64,000 bases of DNA from Amorphophallus konjac (lineage: Eukaryota; Streptophyta; Magnoliopsida; Alismatales; Araceae), in the NCBI GenBank assembly GCA_022559845.1, contig CM040118.1, positions 264,267,519 to 264,331,518 of the forward strand. Direction: 5' to 3'. Of this stretch, positions 11,713-20,965 are shown in pieces (position 1 is the first letter of the stretch; every line of letters starts with the position of its first letter). The notes below the pieces were generated by a model. That model was not told the DNA's origin. It was given only the letters and a program-made list of their open reading frames with translations, and searched no databases. The position numbers were made by a program, and so were the translations under genes.

Positions 11713-11730
11713 TGGCATGCCCAGTGGGAC
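11713..11730 (+). promoter_or_regulatory. Putative primer-binding site of TAT-2
   Basis: TGGCATGCCCAGTGGGAC begins four bases after the LTR end. It starts with TGG, as expected for pairing to a tRNA CCA end. The same 18 bases with one change occur in TAT-1 at 60922-60939. The primer tRNA was not identified; it is not the initiator-Met type. Confidence 0.6.
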
Positions 11731-11834
11731 TAGACTTCACTTCATCTCTTGGCCAGGATTAGGGGCCCAATGGCCTCTTCTTTAAATTCTAACTGTTTGG
11801 TTTAAACCCTGCAGATTGCATTTCGACAACTACG

Positions 11835-12473
11835 ATGGCTGTGTCTTTTGGACCCCTTGTTGTCGCGAGTCATGCCACCTATAGCTACTTGGCGGTGCCG
11901 ATCCAGTTCGACAGTTTCTTGCCTGTCGTCGGCTTCCCCAACTTCTTGGGGGTCGCATTTGTGGAGCTCCTACACGTCCAGGGGATGGAACCGGTGGCCG
12001 TCGCAGAGGCGACCATGACTGATGCTACTATGGTGGGCTGCCACGTCTACCACATTGATTCCCATGCGTCCGCCAATAGGAAGTGCGCACCGGCCGCCAG
12101 AAGGGTGGCCAAGAAGAATCCCAGCACATTGCCAAGCCGGCTATCTACTTCGGGCAAATCCATACTCATCGAAAGTGTCCGAGTGTTTCTGAATGGCCGA
12201 TAGGCCATGATTACACCCAACAAAGTGATTTTAATGGTGCCGGTGCGCAATACCTTTCAAGTGCTAGCCAAGTACAAGACAGACTACTCCGAGTCCAAGA
12301 TGAATGGTCGGTTAGCCCCAAAGCTAGCCAAATGCAAGCAGATATGGGTGCCCAGGCAAGCACGGGCCCCGATTTCAACTACACTAAGGTCTGCCATGAT
12401 CGACAGACCCGTGAAAAGAAGAGAAGAACAAGAAGAGAAGACCAAGATGCCGGTCCCGCCGCATCTTGAATGA
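11835..12473 (+). pseudogene. TAT-2 N-terminal protein upstream of the gag core (ORF1-like)
   Basis: The reading starts at ATG 11835 with MAVSFGPLVVASHATYSYLA and continues past one in-frame TAG (12201-12203) to a stop at 12471. TAT-1 has the homologous protein on the minus strand (60816-60152). The two share the N-terminus, a PVVGFPxFLGVAFVxLL block and a later VRVxLNGR block followed by a VxVRNxFQxL block. I recognise no known domain. Tat-type elements such as Ogre carry an extra open frame before gag, and this could be its counterpart, or an N-terminal extension of gag. The downstream sequence stays in the same frame up to 13139 but has a stop at 12471. Conservation between two copies suggests that it was once selected. 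Confidence 0.65.
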
Positions 12474-12698
12474 ACACCCTCGGGTTGCGTTCGATGGGCA
12501 GATATCTACCCTCATGATAAGAAGCACGGCAGGGTAACCTTACAAGGTCGATGTACCTACAAGTCTCCGGCACCAGCCAAAGTGCTGCAATATATGATAC
12601 GCCCTGTCAAAGGGCAAAATGATACTACTTAAGCCGCCCGGGAGCAATCCCATGGCATTCAAGACACCTCACTTGGGGCACTGTGATCCCTAAGATCT

Positions 12699-14287
12699 AT
12701 GATGATTCGGAGAAGCAGGCATCTCCAGATATTCACCTGTAACACGGCTGGAGTGACCGACTGCTACGGAAATTCGTTTATGGAAGCTACAACCGAGATA
12801 ACACAAGCTCGCGCTGAAGAAACTGGCGCGAATCTGATCGCGATGACTGCAAATGTGATCACCACCGAAGATGACTGTGAGAGACTAGCGCTCGCTTCAG
12901 ATATGCCATGGAAAGGGCAGGGTCATGCCTCCGACTCCTCTATGCCCGATCCGGCTACTATGATGATGATGCTACAAAGATATCAACAAGAAGTTGAGAT
13001 GTTGAGAAGGCAGCTCAGCGAGCTGAGCACAAATCCCACAGCCTCGAGACAGACTGAAGCTCTCCCTGAAACCTCACGACGAGGTGCTAATGAATTCGAA
13101 GCTTTCCCCTCCAATGATGGCCTCTCAATTGGCACCTAATTACACTGGGGGCATGACCCCACTACCGCAGCCCGCTCCTCATCACCAGGAGATTGCAGAT
13201 GCACCTCAAGCAACAACGCCAATGGTCCCGCAGATGCAGGAAGCTCGGCTATGTCCAAGGCCAGTTGACCCGGCAATGATGAACAAATTAATGATAGAGC
13301 AGATGATCGAAGAGAAGCTGACCAATAGAGGCAATGATGATCATGCCTCATTCAATGTTTACAAGGTGCCGTATCCGGTTCACCATGCTTCCAAGAAACT
13401 ACCTGCTGGCATCACTAAGCCGCCGAAGTTTGATAAATTCAATGGGCAAGGCTCGCCCAAGGAACATATAGCACACTATATCAATGTGATGGGCGACCTA
13501 CGGAAGAATCCTACCTATTGAAGTTCTTCGGGGCCGCCCTTACGGGCCTCTCCTTCGAATGGTATTCAAATCTACTGGCCTGATCTATTAGTGATTGGCC
13601 AGATATGCAATAGAAGTTCCGGGAATGGTTCCACGTTGCTGAAAGAGAGGTCACCATGGTCGAGTTGTATGCCTCCAAGGAGATGAAACGGCCTTGGAGT
13701 ATGTTAAAAGATGGCGGAATCTTAGCATGAGATGCAGGCGTCCGCCACATCAAGAAGATGCGGTGCAAATATGCAAACAAAACCTGAGGTGGGAGTTCCT
13801 CAAAAGGATGATTGGAATTGAAATAAGGTCTTTTGACTGATTAAACAATGTCATGGTAGAGTTTGAAGCCTTCCTCTCTAGTGGTTCCTCTGCCCCTGCT
13901 GCTGCAAGCCAGAAGGCCAAAGCATCTGATAAAAGGCCCGAGCCTAGGGAAGTTCATACAGTCGACTTCAAGGCGTTCGAGTGGCGAAAAGATGAAGGGG
14001 TCGCCCACCCTCCACCCGTCAAGCCGGCTGAGTGGCAGGATGGCCCCTCCTTGCGAGCCAGGATGAACAAGCCCTATTCCTTTCTTAAGGAGAAAACTCG
14101 GGTCCTGTTTGAATGGGCCGCTCAACACAATGAAATCACTCTTCCGGAGCCAAAGAGACCCGGTGATGCCCGAAGAAAAGATGATCCCCGATTTTGCCCA
14201 TACCATCAGGCACTTGGGCACCCCATTGAAGACTGTTATGTATTCAAAAACATTATTGAAAGCCTGATCAGAAAAGGGGAGCTCTAG
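12699..14287 (+). pseudogene. TAT-2 gag, first copy (capsid-like core and CHHC knuckle)
   Basis: This is a Ty3/gypsy gag remnant spread over several frames. It starts with a short coiled coil (PDPATMMMMLQRYQQEVEML). It continues through the capsid-like core (KPPKFDKFNGQGSPKEHIA, about 13415-13480), then a mutated stretch with many stops (13522-13850). It ends with a basic region and the knuckle CPYHQALGHPIEDC, which keeps a C-x2-H-x4-H-x4-C pattern. The matching TAT-1 gag (48795-47440) is open, so frameshifts and stops here are secondary. Gag would form the particle shell. After its stop at 14285 a Lys-rich then acidic linker (14340-14715) leads into a second gag copy. Confidence 0.85.
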
Positions 14288-14339
14288 ATGGATGAACATA
14301 AAGTGGATCCTCCACGTCCACACGAGCTACCCGATCTGA

Positions 14340-14715
14340 AGAGGGGAGTCAACATGGTATCTTTATAACACCTATTACCCGAAGAGGTTTCTGAGTCTTC
14401 CACAGCCTACACCAATGAGCACATCCTACGAGGACATTTAGAACCCCTAGGCTCGATACAAGAAGCTGAAGGAAAATCAGAAGTGCCGTGCGTACTAGAT
14501 GGCCTGTCACGGGGGCATACACCGACCGCAGAGAAGAAGAAAAAGAAGAGCTCAATGAATAGATGGAGGAGCATTGTTCTCTCCTGCGATACATTATCAA
14601 CCTTACCCATCTCAAGCCAAGCTGATGAAGAAGAAGATGAAGAAGCACGCCTCCCACCGGTCGATGAGGAGACATGTCGTAAGACCCCTCCCCCAAGTGG
14701 GGATATGGGGTAGAA
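14340..14715 (+). pseudogene. TAT-2 gag C-terminal linker (Lys-rich, then acidic)
   Basis: The plus strand encodes a KKKKK-containing stretch followed by an EEEDEE stretch (about 14530-14650). TAT-1 has the same order on the minus strand (KKKKNRSKNKRK, then DSEEEDEE, 47120-46950), where it joins gag to protease. In TAT-2 it joins the first gag to the second. I recognise no domain. Confidence 0.6.
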
Positions 14716-15950
14716 ATGTCAACCTCTGGGGAGCAGGATGTTCGCAGCGATGATGATAAGACGCCATTGAATCCACCTAAAATCGAGATAGGGGGCAGTG
14801 CTCCTGACTTTTCCCAGCCTGATCCTGCCATGGTAGCGGAGCTATATCAAAGGCTGCAAGAAGTCGAAGAGCTAAAGAAAAAATTAAGCATGATGGGCTT
14901 ATACTTAGCCATACTCGGGCAAGCCGGGTCTTCATCCGAGGCTTCGCAGGGTGGTGTTGAGCCACCCAGAACCTCACCGCCGCCAGCCACACCTCGGCTA
15001 GTAAATGATCATGCAAGGGGCAGCCCCCCTCGACAGCTACAACACATGCCTTTGATACATCCTTCAGTCTCACGAGGGCATCAGGGGACATGCATGATAC
15101 CTCATACTATGTCGGGGATAAACTCGCTTCTACAATCAGCTAGCTCGCACCTGAGTCCGATAGCTCCGGTGATGATGAATAAGCCAGGGGTCGAGCGAAT
15201 GACCAAGATGAAGCTGGTCGAGGGGGAAGTCACTCAGGCCGAATTGTAGATGATTGCACAAAGAGACGATGAGTCTGCTCTGGACTGTGCAAGAAGAGGG
15301 AGAAATCCCTATGAAAGATGTAGGTGCCCTCCGAGTTACGGGGACGCCGTTCGAAGGTGCGAAGGAAATCTGAAAGATGAAATCCTACAAAGGGTGATGG
15401 GCATTGAAGTGAGAACCCTGAAATAGCTAAATGATCTGGCAGCTGATGCTGGGGCCTTCTCAGCGAAGTATTGTTAGGCTACTACTACCCTGAGTTGGAA
15501 AGATGAATCGGCCGAGAAGCATCTGGTGCAAGAGGAAACATGCACCTCAGATTTTAAGGCTTTCGAGCTACAAAAGAAGAAGATGAAAAAGGCAGCCAGG
15601 GTCTCCCCCACTAAGCCTGTTGAATAAACACCTTCACTAAGGAATAAAATGAAGAAGCCATATTCTTTCCCAAGAGACAAGACTCGGATCCTCTTCGAAT
15701 GGGCCCGAGAACATGGCAAGATTGTGCTCCCAGAGTCGAAAAGACCGAGCGATGTCAAAAGGAGGGACGACCCTCGATTATGCCAATATCATCGAATCAT
15801 GGGACATTCTCTCGAAGATTGCTACACATTTAAAGATGTCATCGAAGGCCTGATTAGGAGAGGATAATTACAAATGGGCGAGTACAAGGTGGACCCACCG
15901 CATCCCCATCAGATGCCTCACTTAAAGAAGGTGGCTAATACGGCCACGCC
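14716..15950 (+). pseudogene. TAT-2 second, core-deleted gag copy
   Basis: A second gag-like reading follows in tandem. Its N-terminus has PDPAMVAELYQRLQEVEELK, matching the coiled coil of the first copy. It then has MMNKPGVERMTKMKLVE, matching the MMNKLMIEQM segment. It then jumps directly to VTQAEL, corresponding to REVTMVEL in the first copy. The roughly 100-residue capsid-like core in between is missing. Downstream are the PYSFPRDKTRILFEWA block and the knuckle CQYHRIMGHSLEDC with intact C-x2-H-x4-H-x4-C spacing (about 15649-15865). In-frame stops occur at 15247, near 15423, near 15474 and near 15626. TAT-1 has only one gag. Whether this is a duplication within TAT-2 or a recombination with another family cannot be told from the window. 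Confidence 0.8.
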
Positions 15951-16560
15951 GCACCAGTCAAAGAACGATATGCCCTGAAGGGCATTCCAAGCACCTCGAA
16001 CTACGGCAGGAAGCAAAAAAAAGAGGTTGCAAGATGTAAATGGCACCCCATTCTGGGGGAAGATGTGTGAAATATGTACGACTACTGCCAGACCCCCCCT
16101 TTCCCTCTTAGGGGCGATGATCACTTATAATAGTGATAATTGAAATGATGATATAGGCCTTTCGGGGGCTGTTCTATCGCAGATTTTTGCACTGGATATC
16201 GACTGACGATTACAGGGGCTATCCAAATGATGAAGGCCCAGATGGCAATAGAAAAAAGAAGAAAAGAAATGATGAAAGATATAGATGATATCCCATGTTT
16301 GAAGATGGGATGCATATCAAAAAATGATGAATGAATGATGAATGATGAATGAATGAAAAATGATAGAAGCACACCTAATCACCGATGTTCAGGTCGGAAG
16401 ATGCTTGATACTATTCCAAAGAATATCAATATGTTGGTATCTAGGCCGCTGGATGAACAAGAACACTCAAAGGAGAAAATGATGAACGCATCGGTATTTA
16501 AGCCAATATATGATTAGCAATACTGCAGGATGAGGATGATGAATGCATCGGCACCCAAGC
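15950..16560 (+). other. Non-coding 3' region of TAT-2, no gene
   Basis: No recognisable coding sequence. It contains a short ATGAATGATGA-type simple repeat near 16320-16360. It leads into the tandem repeats that follow. Confidence 0.6.
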
Positions 16561-17210
16561 TGATAGATGCCCAACAATGTTCAAAAGATGCCCAATAATA
16601 TGAAAGATGTTCAAGATGTTCAACTGTCGGCGTTCAGCACGACAGATGTTCAAAAATATTCAAAGATGTTCAAGATGTCCAACCGTCGACGTTCAACCTG
16701 ACAGATGTTCAAAGAGACTCAAAAGATGTTAAAGATGGTCGACTACCGGCACTCAGTCAGACAGATGTTCCGGGATGGTCAAAGATGTTCAGTGACACTG
16801 AGGATGTTGAACCATTGGCGCTCGCGCCGAAAGATGTTCTAATGATGATGAAGATGTTGAAGATGCTAAACCATTTGCGCTCGCACCGACAGATGTTCTG
16901 ATGATGATGAAGATGTAAAGATGAAGATGTTAGACCATTGGCGCCCGTGCCAACGGGTGTCCGATGATGATAAAAATGTTTGATGATGATAAAGATGATT
17001 CGAAGTTGATTAGATGATGTTTGAAGATATTCGATGATGATAAAGATGTTCGATGAGGTTCGGAGTTGGTTCAATGATGCTCGGTGATGGGCAATGATGA
17101 TCGAGAGGTCAACCCATTGGCGTCCGTGCCAACAGATGTTGAGGATGATCAAGATATTCAACCGTCGGTGTTCAAGCCGACAAATGTTTGATATTCAGCC
17201 ATTTGCAATC
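16560..17210 (+). repeat. Degenerate ~65-bp GATGTTCAAAGATG repeats in TAT-2
   Basis: Repeated units contain an AAGATGTTC-type run, then a CAACCGTCGGCGTTCA-like block, then GACAGATGTTC. About nine such blocks can be followed, for example near 16623, 16680, 16740, 16810, 16865, 16935, 17107 and 17160. Unit length varies and is about 60-80 bp. They look like a satellite-like array within the element's 3' untranslated part. Confidence 0.75.
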
Positions 17211-17279
17211 AAGACAACAAAAAGAAAGAAAAAGAAAGGAAGGAAAAGGAAAAAAGAAGAAGAAAAAATCATCATCAAA

Positions 17280-18240
17280 GCCTCCGAGGTATGTCTGCTT
17301 GTCAAGTTCCACTGGAGATCAAAATACCTTTTGTCACTCCGACGCATAAAACCTCTGACTTGGATCTTCCGTCTAGGCTAGTAAACAAAAAAAAAAACTC
17401 TCGCTTTGGCATGGACCTCCCGTCCTGGTCAATGAATAAAAAGACCTCCTTCCTTCGGCCCAGATCCACTATCTGGGTTCGGTGAACAAAAAGACCCTTG
17501 CTTTGGCACTAACCCCATGTCAATGAATGAACGATGTCGGTCCTCGACTCCCTATCGGCATCGATGAATTAAACCAGTGGTTCCGACCTTCCGTCTGAAG
17601 CCATGAATAAAAAGACCCTTACTTTGGCACTAACCCTGTGTCGATGAATAAACCACCTCAATATTATAATTTCCAGTCCCATCGACGAATAAACTAGTGG
17701 CTCAGACCTTCTGTCTGAAGCCATGAACAAAAAGAACCCTCCTTGCTTTGGCTCAGACCTTCCGTCCAAGTCAATGAATAAAAAGAACCCTCCTTGCTTG
17801 GCTCGGACCTTCCGTCCAAGTCAATGAATAAAAAGAACCCACCCCGCTTGGCTCGGACCTTCCGTCCAAGTCAATGAATAAAAAGAACCTGCCTCGCTTG
17901 GCTCGGACCTTCCGTCCAAGTCAATGAATAAGAAGAACCTGCCTCGCTTGGCTCGGACCTTCCATCCAAGTCAATGAATAAAAAAAACCCTCCTTGCTTG
18001 GCTCAGATCATCCGTCCAAGTCAATGAACCAAAAGAGCCCTCTCTGCTTTGGCACTCACACCGTGTCCATGAATAAACCACGTCAGCTTCTGACACCCTG
18101 TCGGCATTGACGAATAAACCATCGACCTAGACCTCTAGTCTAAGCCAATGAATAAACAATCCTCTTTAACCTAACACTATCCATCCGTCCCACCGTGATG
18201 TTCAATATGACCTAAATGGCTTAGACCTTCCGTCTAAGGC
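17280..18240 (+). repeat. 50-bp tandem array in the TAT-2 3' region
   Basis: TCCGTCCAAG or a close variant recurs at 17711, 17761, 17811, 17861, 17911, 17961 and 18011, exactly 50 bp apart. Units read TCAATGAATAAAAAGAACC then a variable CCTTGCTTGGCTCGGACC part. Flanking 17280-17710 and 18030-18240 are degenerate forms with the same phrases. There is no spacer diversity of CRISPR type. Confidence 0.9.
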
Positions 18241-18467
18241 CAGATGCACCCAATTCCTTGCGTTATCATAGGCCCAATGCTGACGATGTTATCTGGATTG
18301 GAGTCCAGCTCTCTCTCGGAACCAATCGATGTAGTGCGCGGCCAGGGCCGTTCACATGAAACCAATGATGTTCTGCTCTGATGTCGACCACCTGTCGAAC
18401 AAGAAGATACACTCGCCGGTCCCACACACTCGTCCCTCGCTTGCGCCACCCGCGAGTGGAGGGCATT

Positions 18468-19193
18468 TGTGGACATCAAAAAAATGATGATCATACGGCA
18501 TGCACGTCCAGGCACCCGAAAGCGAGTCAAGGATGGAAAGGCCAAATAAACCCCATACCTCGCCCGATTAGGACGAGAACGCACCTGGTGGTCTGCTACT
18601 TGATAAGGAAGCCCCTCAAGTAGAAGATATGGCCATGGCTCCCCAACTGGCAGTGCCGAAGGCCGAATCAGAAGAAAACTTGAGAAATAGGACACGAGTT
18701 CGGCACGCGCCAGAAATCACTCAAAGTTCTAAACCGAGACTCAGAGGCTTCAAACTAAACAACCCAGAGGTGGTGCATTACAACTACATCAACATGGGAG
18801 GACAAGCGTCTGGCTGAATCACCGCCAAGCTAGGAAGAAACCCTATGACACTTAAACCGGCACAACCGTGCCTATATGGCCCTAAACTGGCGCGCCCCCA
18901 TCCAATAGGTCCGAAACCGACGCGCCTCTTCTCTTGGTGCTAATCCGGCGCGCACCTATAATTGGTCTAAACTGGAGCGCTACTCTCTTGCTCCTAAACT
19001 GGCGTGCTCACCACCGCGGCGTTTCAGCCGAGTCAACCATCCCATCGCAAGTCCGATCCCCTGTTTTCGGATGCGAACAGATGGAACTTACCTGAAATGG
19101 ACGAGTAGCCTACGCCTGACCAACGTGCAACGGCCTGAGCCCCTCCACCTCTCAGGAATGGAAGGCTTCTAGCTTTGCACAGAACGTCGCTTC
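18468..19193 (+). repeat. 3' LTR of TAT-2, first piece
   Basis: It begins TGTGGACATC and follows the 5' LTR closely until 19193, where SIR-A interrupts it. It continues at 42967. A weak purine-rich stretch (GAGTGGAGGG, about 18454-18463) before it may be the PPT. Confidence 0.9.
19189..19193. repeat. TSD of SIR-A: GCTTC (partner 42962-42966)
   Basis: GCTTC ends the first LTR piece and begins the second. Joining at one copy restores the arrangement seen intact in the TAT-1 LTR near 63040. Confidence 0.9.
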
Positions 19194-19659
19194 CATTGGG
19201 GTGCAAGGCACGGATTCAGAGGGGCGGTGAATGAATCCCCGTTCAAAAACTATTATGGGAAAAAACTTTTTCCTCGATTCAAAACAATCTCAGATGGACT
19301 CGTGCTGAAATGAGATCAGATAGTTCTATCTAAATAGACTCTCACACGAACATAAGGCAAGCACCAACCATTGTAATAGAATCAAAAGGAACTCGGTTAA
19401 TCATATAGCAATTCTTATTAATCAAGAATGAAATTATCACGCTGACTCCACACACAATAGCGCACTCAAGAATTCTTCACACGATAAACATTAAGCAACA
19501 CATGATTCTATTAGGCACTCTGACGAACAATTAAGCTCATTATCAGCTTCAAACTGAGAGCACACAAGAAGACATCTAATAATGAATGATCAAATAACCT
19601 GAGAAGGGGGATAGAAGATATAGAAAAGTACGCAAGGCAAACCACGATGGATAAGATAT

Positions 19660-19725
19660 TTTTAGGTGGTTCGGCCAGACCCACAGTCTGCCTACGTCCA
19701 CCCCTCACCCCAAACTGGAGTGAGG
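19660..19725 (-). promoter_or_regulatory. Conserved Sirevirus-like LTR block with terminal stem-loop (SIR-A 3' LTR)
   Basis: The plus strand reads AGGTGGTTCGG, then CCTACGTCCACCCCTCACC, then a GTGAGGCTTCC end. The last part forms an inverted repeat at 19703-19725 (CCTCACCCC with GGAGTGAGG). The same block is in SIR-B (20700-20757 and 30155-30212), SIR-C (22161-22219) and the SIR-A 5' LTR (40656-40716). It lies about 620-680 bases downstream of the candidate TATA boxes on the minus strand. This would place it in the transcribed leader. Function unknown. Confidence 0.7.
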
Positions 19726-19748
19726 CTTCCCTTACAAACGCAAGAACA

Positions 19749-19963
19749 GCAGACTCAGTCTGCAACAGACACTGCCTAATAGCTTGACCCAGAGGAACAC
19801 ACTCCTCTCTTCCTCCAACTCGGAGGGGAACCACCAGTGACTTCCAGTCACTAGCAGCTAGAGACCCAAGTCTCTCTTCCTCCAAACTGGAGGGAAACCA
19901 CAAGTGACACCCAGTCACTTGCAAACCAGAGAACAAGTCTCCCTTCTCCTGAGACCATAGGAG
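19749..19963 (-). repeat. Serial array of nine short inverted repeats in the SIR-A LTR
   Basis: Consecutive hairpins are: GCAGAC-TCA-GTCTGC (19749-19763), AGAGGA/TCCTCT (19791-19808), CCTCC/GGAGG (19812-19826), AGTGAC/GTCACT (19836-19852) and AGAGAC/GTCTCT (19860-19875). They continue with CCTCCA/TGGAGG (19879-19893), CAAGTGAC/GTCACTTG (19901-19921), GAGA/TCTC (19929-19941) and CTCCT/AGGAG (19946-19963). Loops are 3-8 nt. Most stems are also kept in the 5' LTR copy at about 40735-40955. Confidence 0.8.
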
Positions 19964-20205
19964 CAACCCCGATCCCAAACAAGGGAAACGGAAAGCACCG
20001 AGAATATGAAAAGAACAAACAAAAAACAAACAAGAGAAAAAAAAATAGATATAGCTCCGAGGAGCACAATGACTGTGGATTTGATCCACGAGTCAATTCA
20101 TGATCAGATCTTCAGGATGCACTGGCTGCACACTCTTTCTTCTTGTCATGATTTTCTTCTCTCTCACTCTGGGTCACAGCTTCTTCTTCACTCACAGACT
20201 ACCTC

Positions 20206-20262
20206 TCTTCTTCTTCTTCTTCTTCTTCTTCTTCTTCTTCTTCTTCTTCTTCTTCTTCTTCT
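20206..20262 (-). repeat. (TTC)n microsatellite in the SIR-A 3' LTR
   Basis: An uninterrupted trinucleotide run of about 19 units. It reads (GAA)n on the transcribed minus strand. The 5' LTR copy at 41197-41265 differs in length and has a TTTTTC interruption, then (CTG)n. Poly-Leu, poly-Phe and poly-Arg open frames here are artefacts. Confidence 0.9.
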
Positions 20263-20335
20263 TCTGCTGCTGGCTCTCTTTTCTTTTCTTCTGGCGGCCT
20301 CTTTTTCAGCACCCTTCTTCGAAGGGTTGGGTATT

Positions 20336-20343
20336 CTTATATA
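20336..20343 (-). promoter_or_regulatory. TATA box of the SIR-A LTR
   Basis: The minus strand reads TATATAAG. The same box is at 41343-41350 in the 5' LTR. Confidence 0.6.
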
Positions 20344-20370
20344 GGAGCGGGGGCTCCATATGGATGAGGC

Positions 20371-20375
20371 AAAAG
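20371..20375. repeat. TSD of SIR-B: AAAAG (partner 33154-33158)
   Basis: AAAAG flanks SIR-B. Joining at one copy gives the arrangement seen intact in the SIR-A 5' LTR at about 41378-41395. Confidence 0.9.
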
Positions 20376-20768
20376 TGTTGGCCCAGAGAGATGGCGGACA
20401 AGAAGGGGGGTTGAATTGTCCCCTTGTCGAGATGGCAGAATTCAAAAACTTTCTTAACAGATGTAGAATTAACAACGTTGATTAACAAAAACTACAAGAG
20501 AAATTAAGAGGTTCTCTCAAACTTCTCGATCTCACACGGATAGTTAATGCAACTAATAAGGGAGATTACGCTCAACACGAATAACGGAGGTAGCAGTGTG
20601 TGACAGTGTAGTGAGTTAAAAACATATATAATGCACCTGCGAAGGGAGATAGAAGAAATGACAATCACACAAGTAATCGCACAATACACAAGGATTTTAA
20701 GGTGATTCGGGACCACGTCGGGCTCCCTACGTCCAACCCTCACCCAACTGGGTAAGGCTTCACTACAC

Positions 20769-20965
20769 GCTACTTTCGTAGCAACACGGGGACGAACCCC
20801 AACCGCACACACGCTACTTCCACAGCAATACACACACGAGGCCTTGCCTCAACATGCTGCCACTACAGCACACACACACACGTTCGGGGATCGTACCCCA
20901 GACACAACAACCACACGGAGACACAGCTCCGTACACACACAACACCACACGGGGAGTGCTTCCCC
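20769..20965 (-). repeat. Serial array of short inverted repeats in the SIR-B 3' LTR
   Basis: Hairpins separated by CA-rich spacers are: GCTAC/GTAGC (20769-20782), GGGG/CCCC (20788-20800), GAGGC/GCCTC (20838-20850) and TGCTG/CAGCA (20855-20870). They continue with GGGG/CCCC (20886-20899), ACGGAG/CTCCGT (20915-20932) and GGGGA/TCCCC (20951-20965). None shares its sequence with the SIR-A array. The SIR-B 5' LTR copy (30224-30388) lacks the last module. Confidence 0.78.

Larger units (their letters stand above)
19194..20375 (-). repeat. 3' LTR of SIR-A, piece adjoining TAT-2
   Basis: It matches 40185-41381. Its outer end reads CATTGGGG where the 5' LTR has TGTTGGGG, so the terminal dinucleotide has changed. 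It carries a conserved block and hairpin (19660-19725), a serial hairpin array (19749-19963), a (TTC)n tract (20206-20262) and a TATA box at 20336. Confidence 0.9.

Noticed and set aside
17700..18030. Possible CRISPR array
   Set aside because: The units are contiguous 50-bp tandem repeats without unique spacers, in plant retroelement DNA.
19511..20089. Minus-strand open frame of 192 codons
   Set aside because: It lies in the SIR-A LTR hairpin region. The 5' LTR copy keeps only part of it (40502-40828).
20006..20475. Poly-Leu, poly-Phe and poly-Arg open frames
   Set aside because: They are translations of the (TTC)n tract on both strands.
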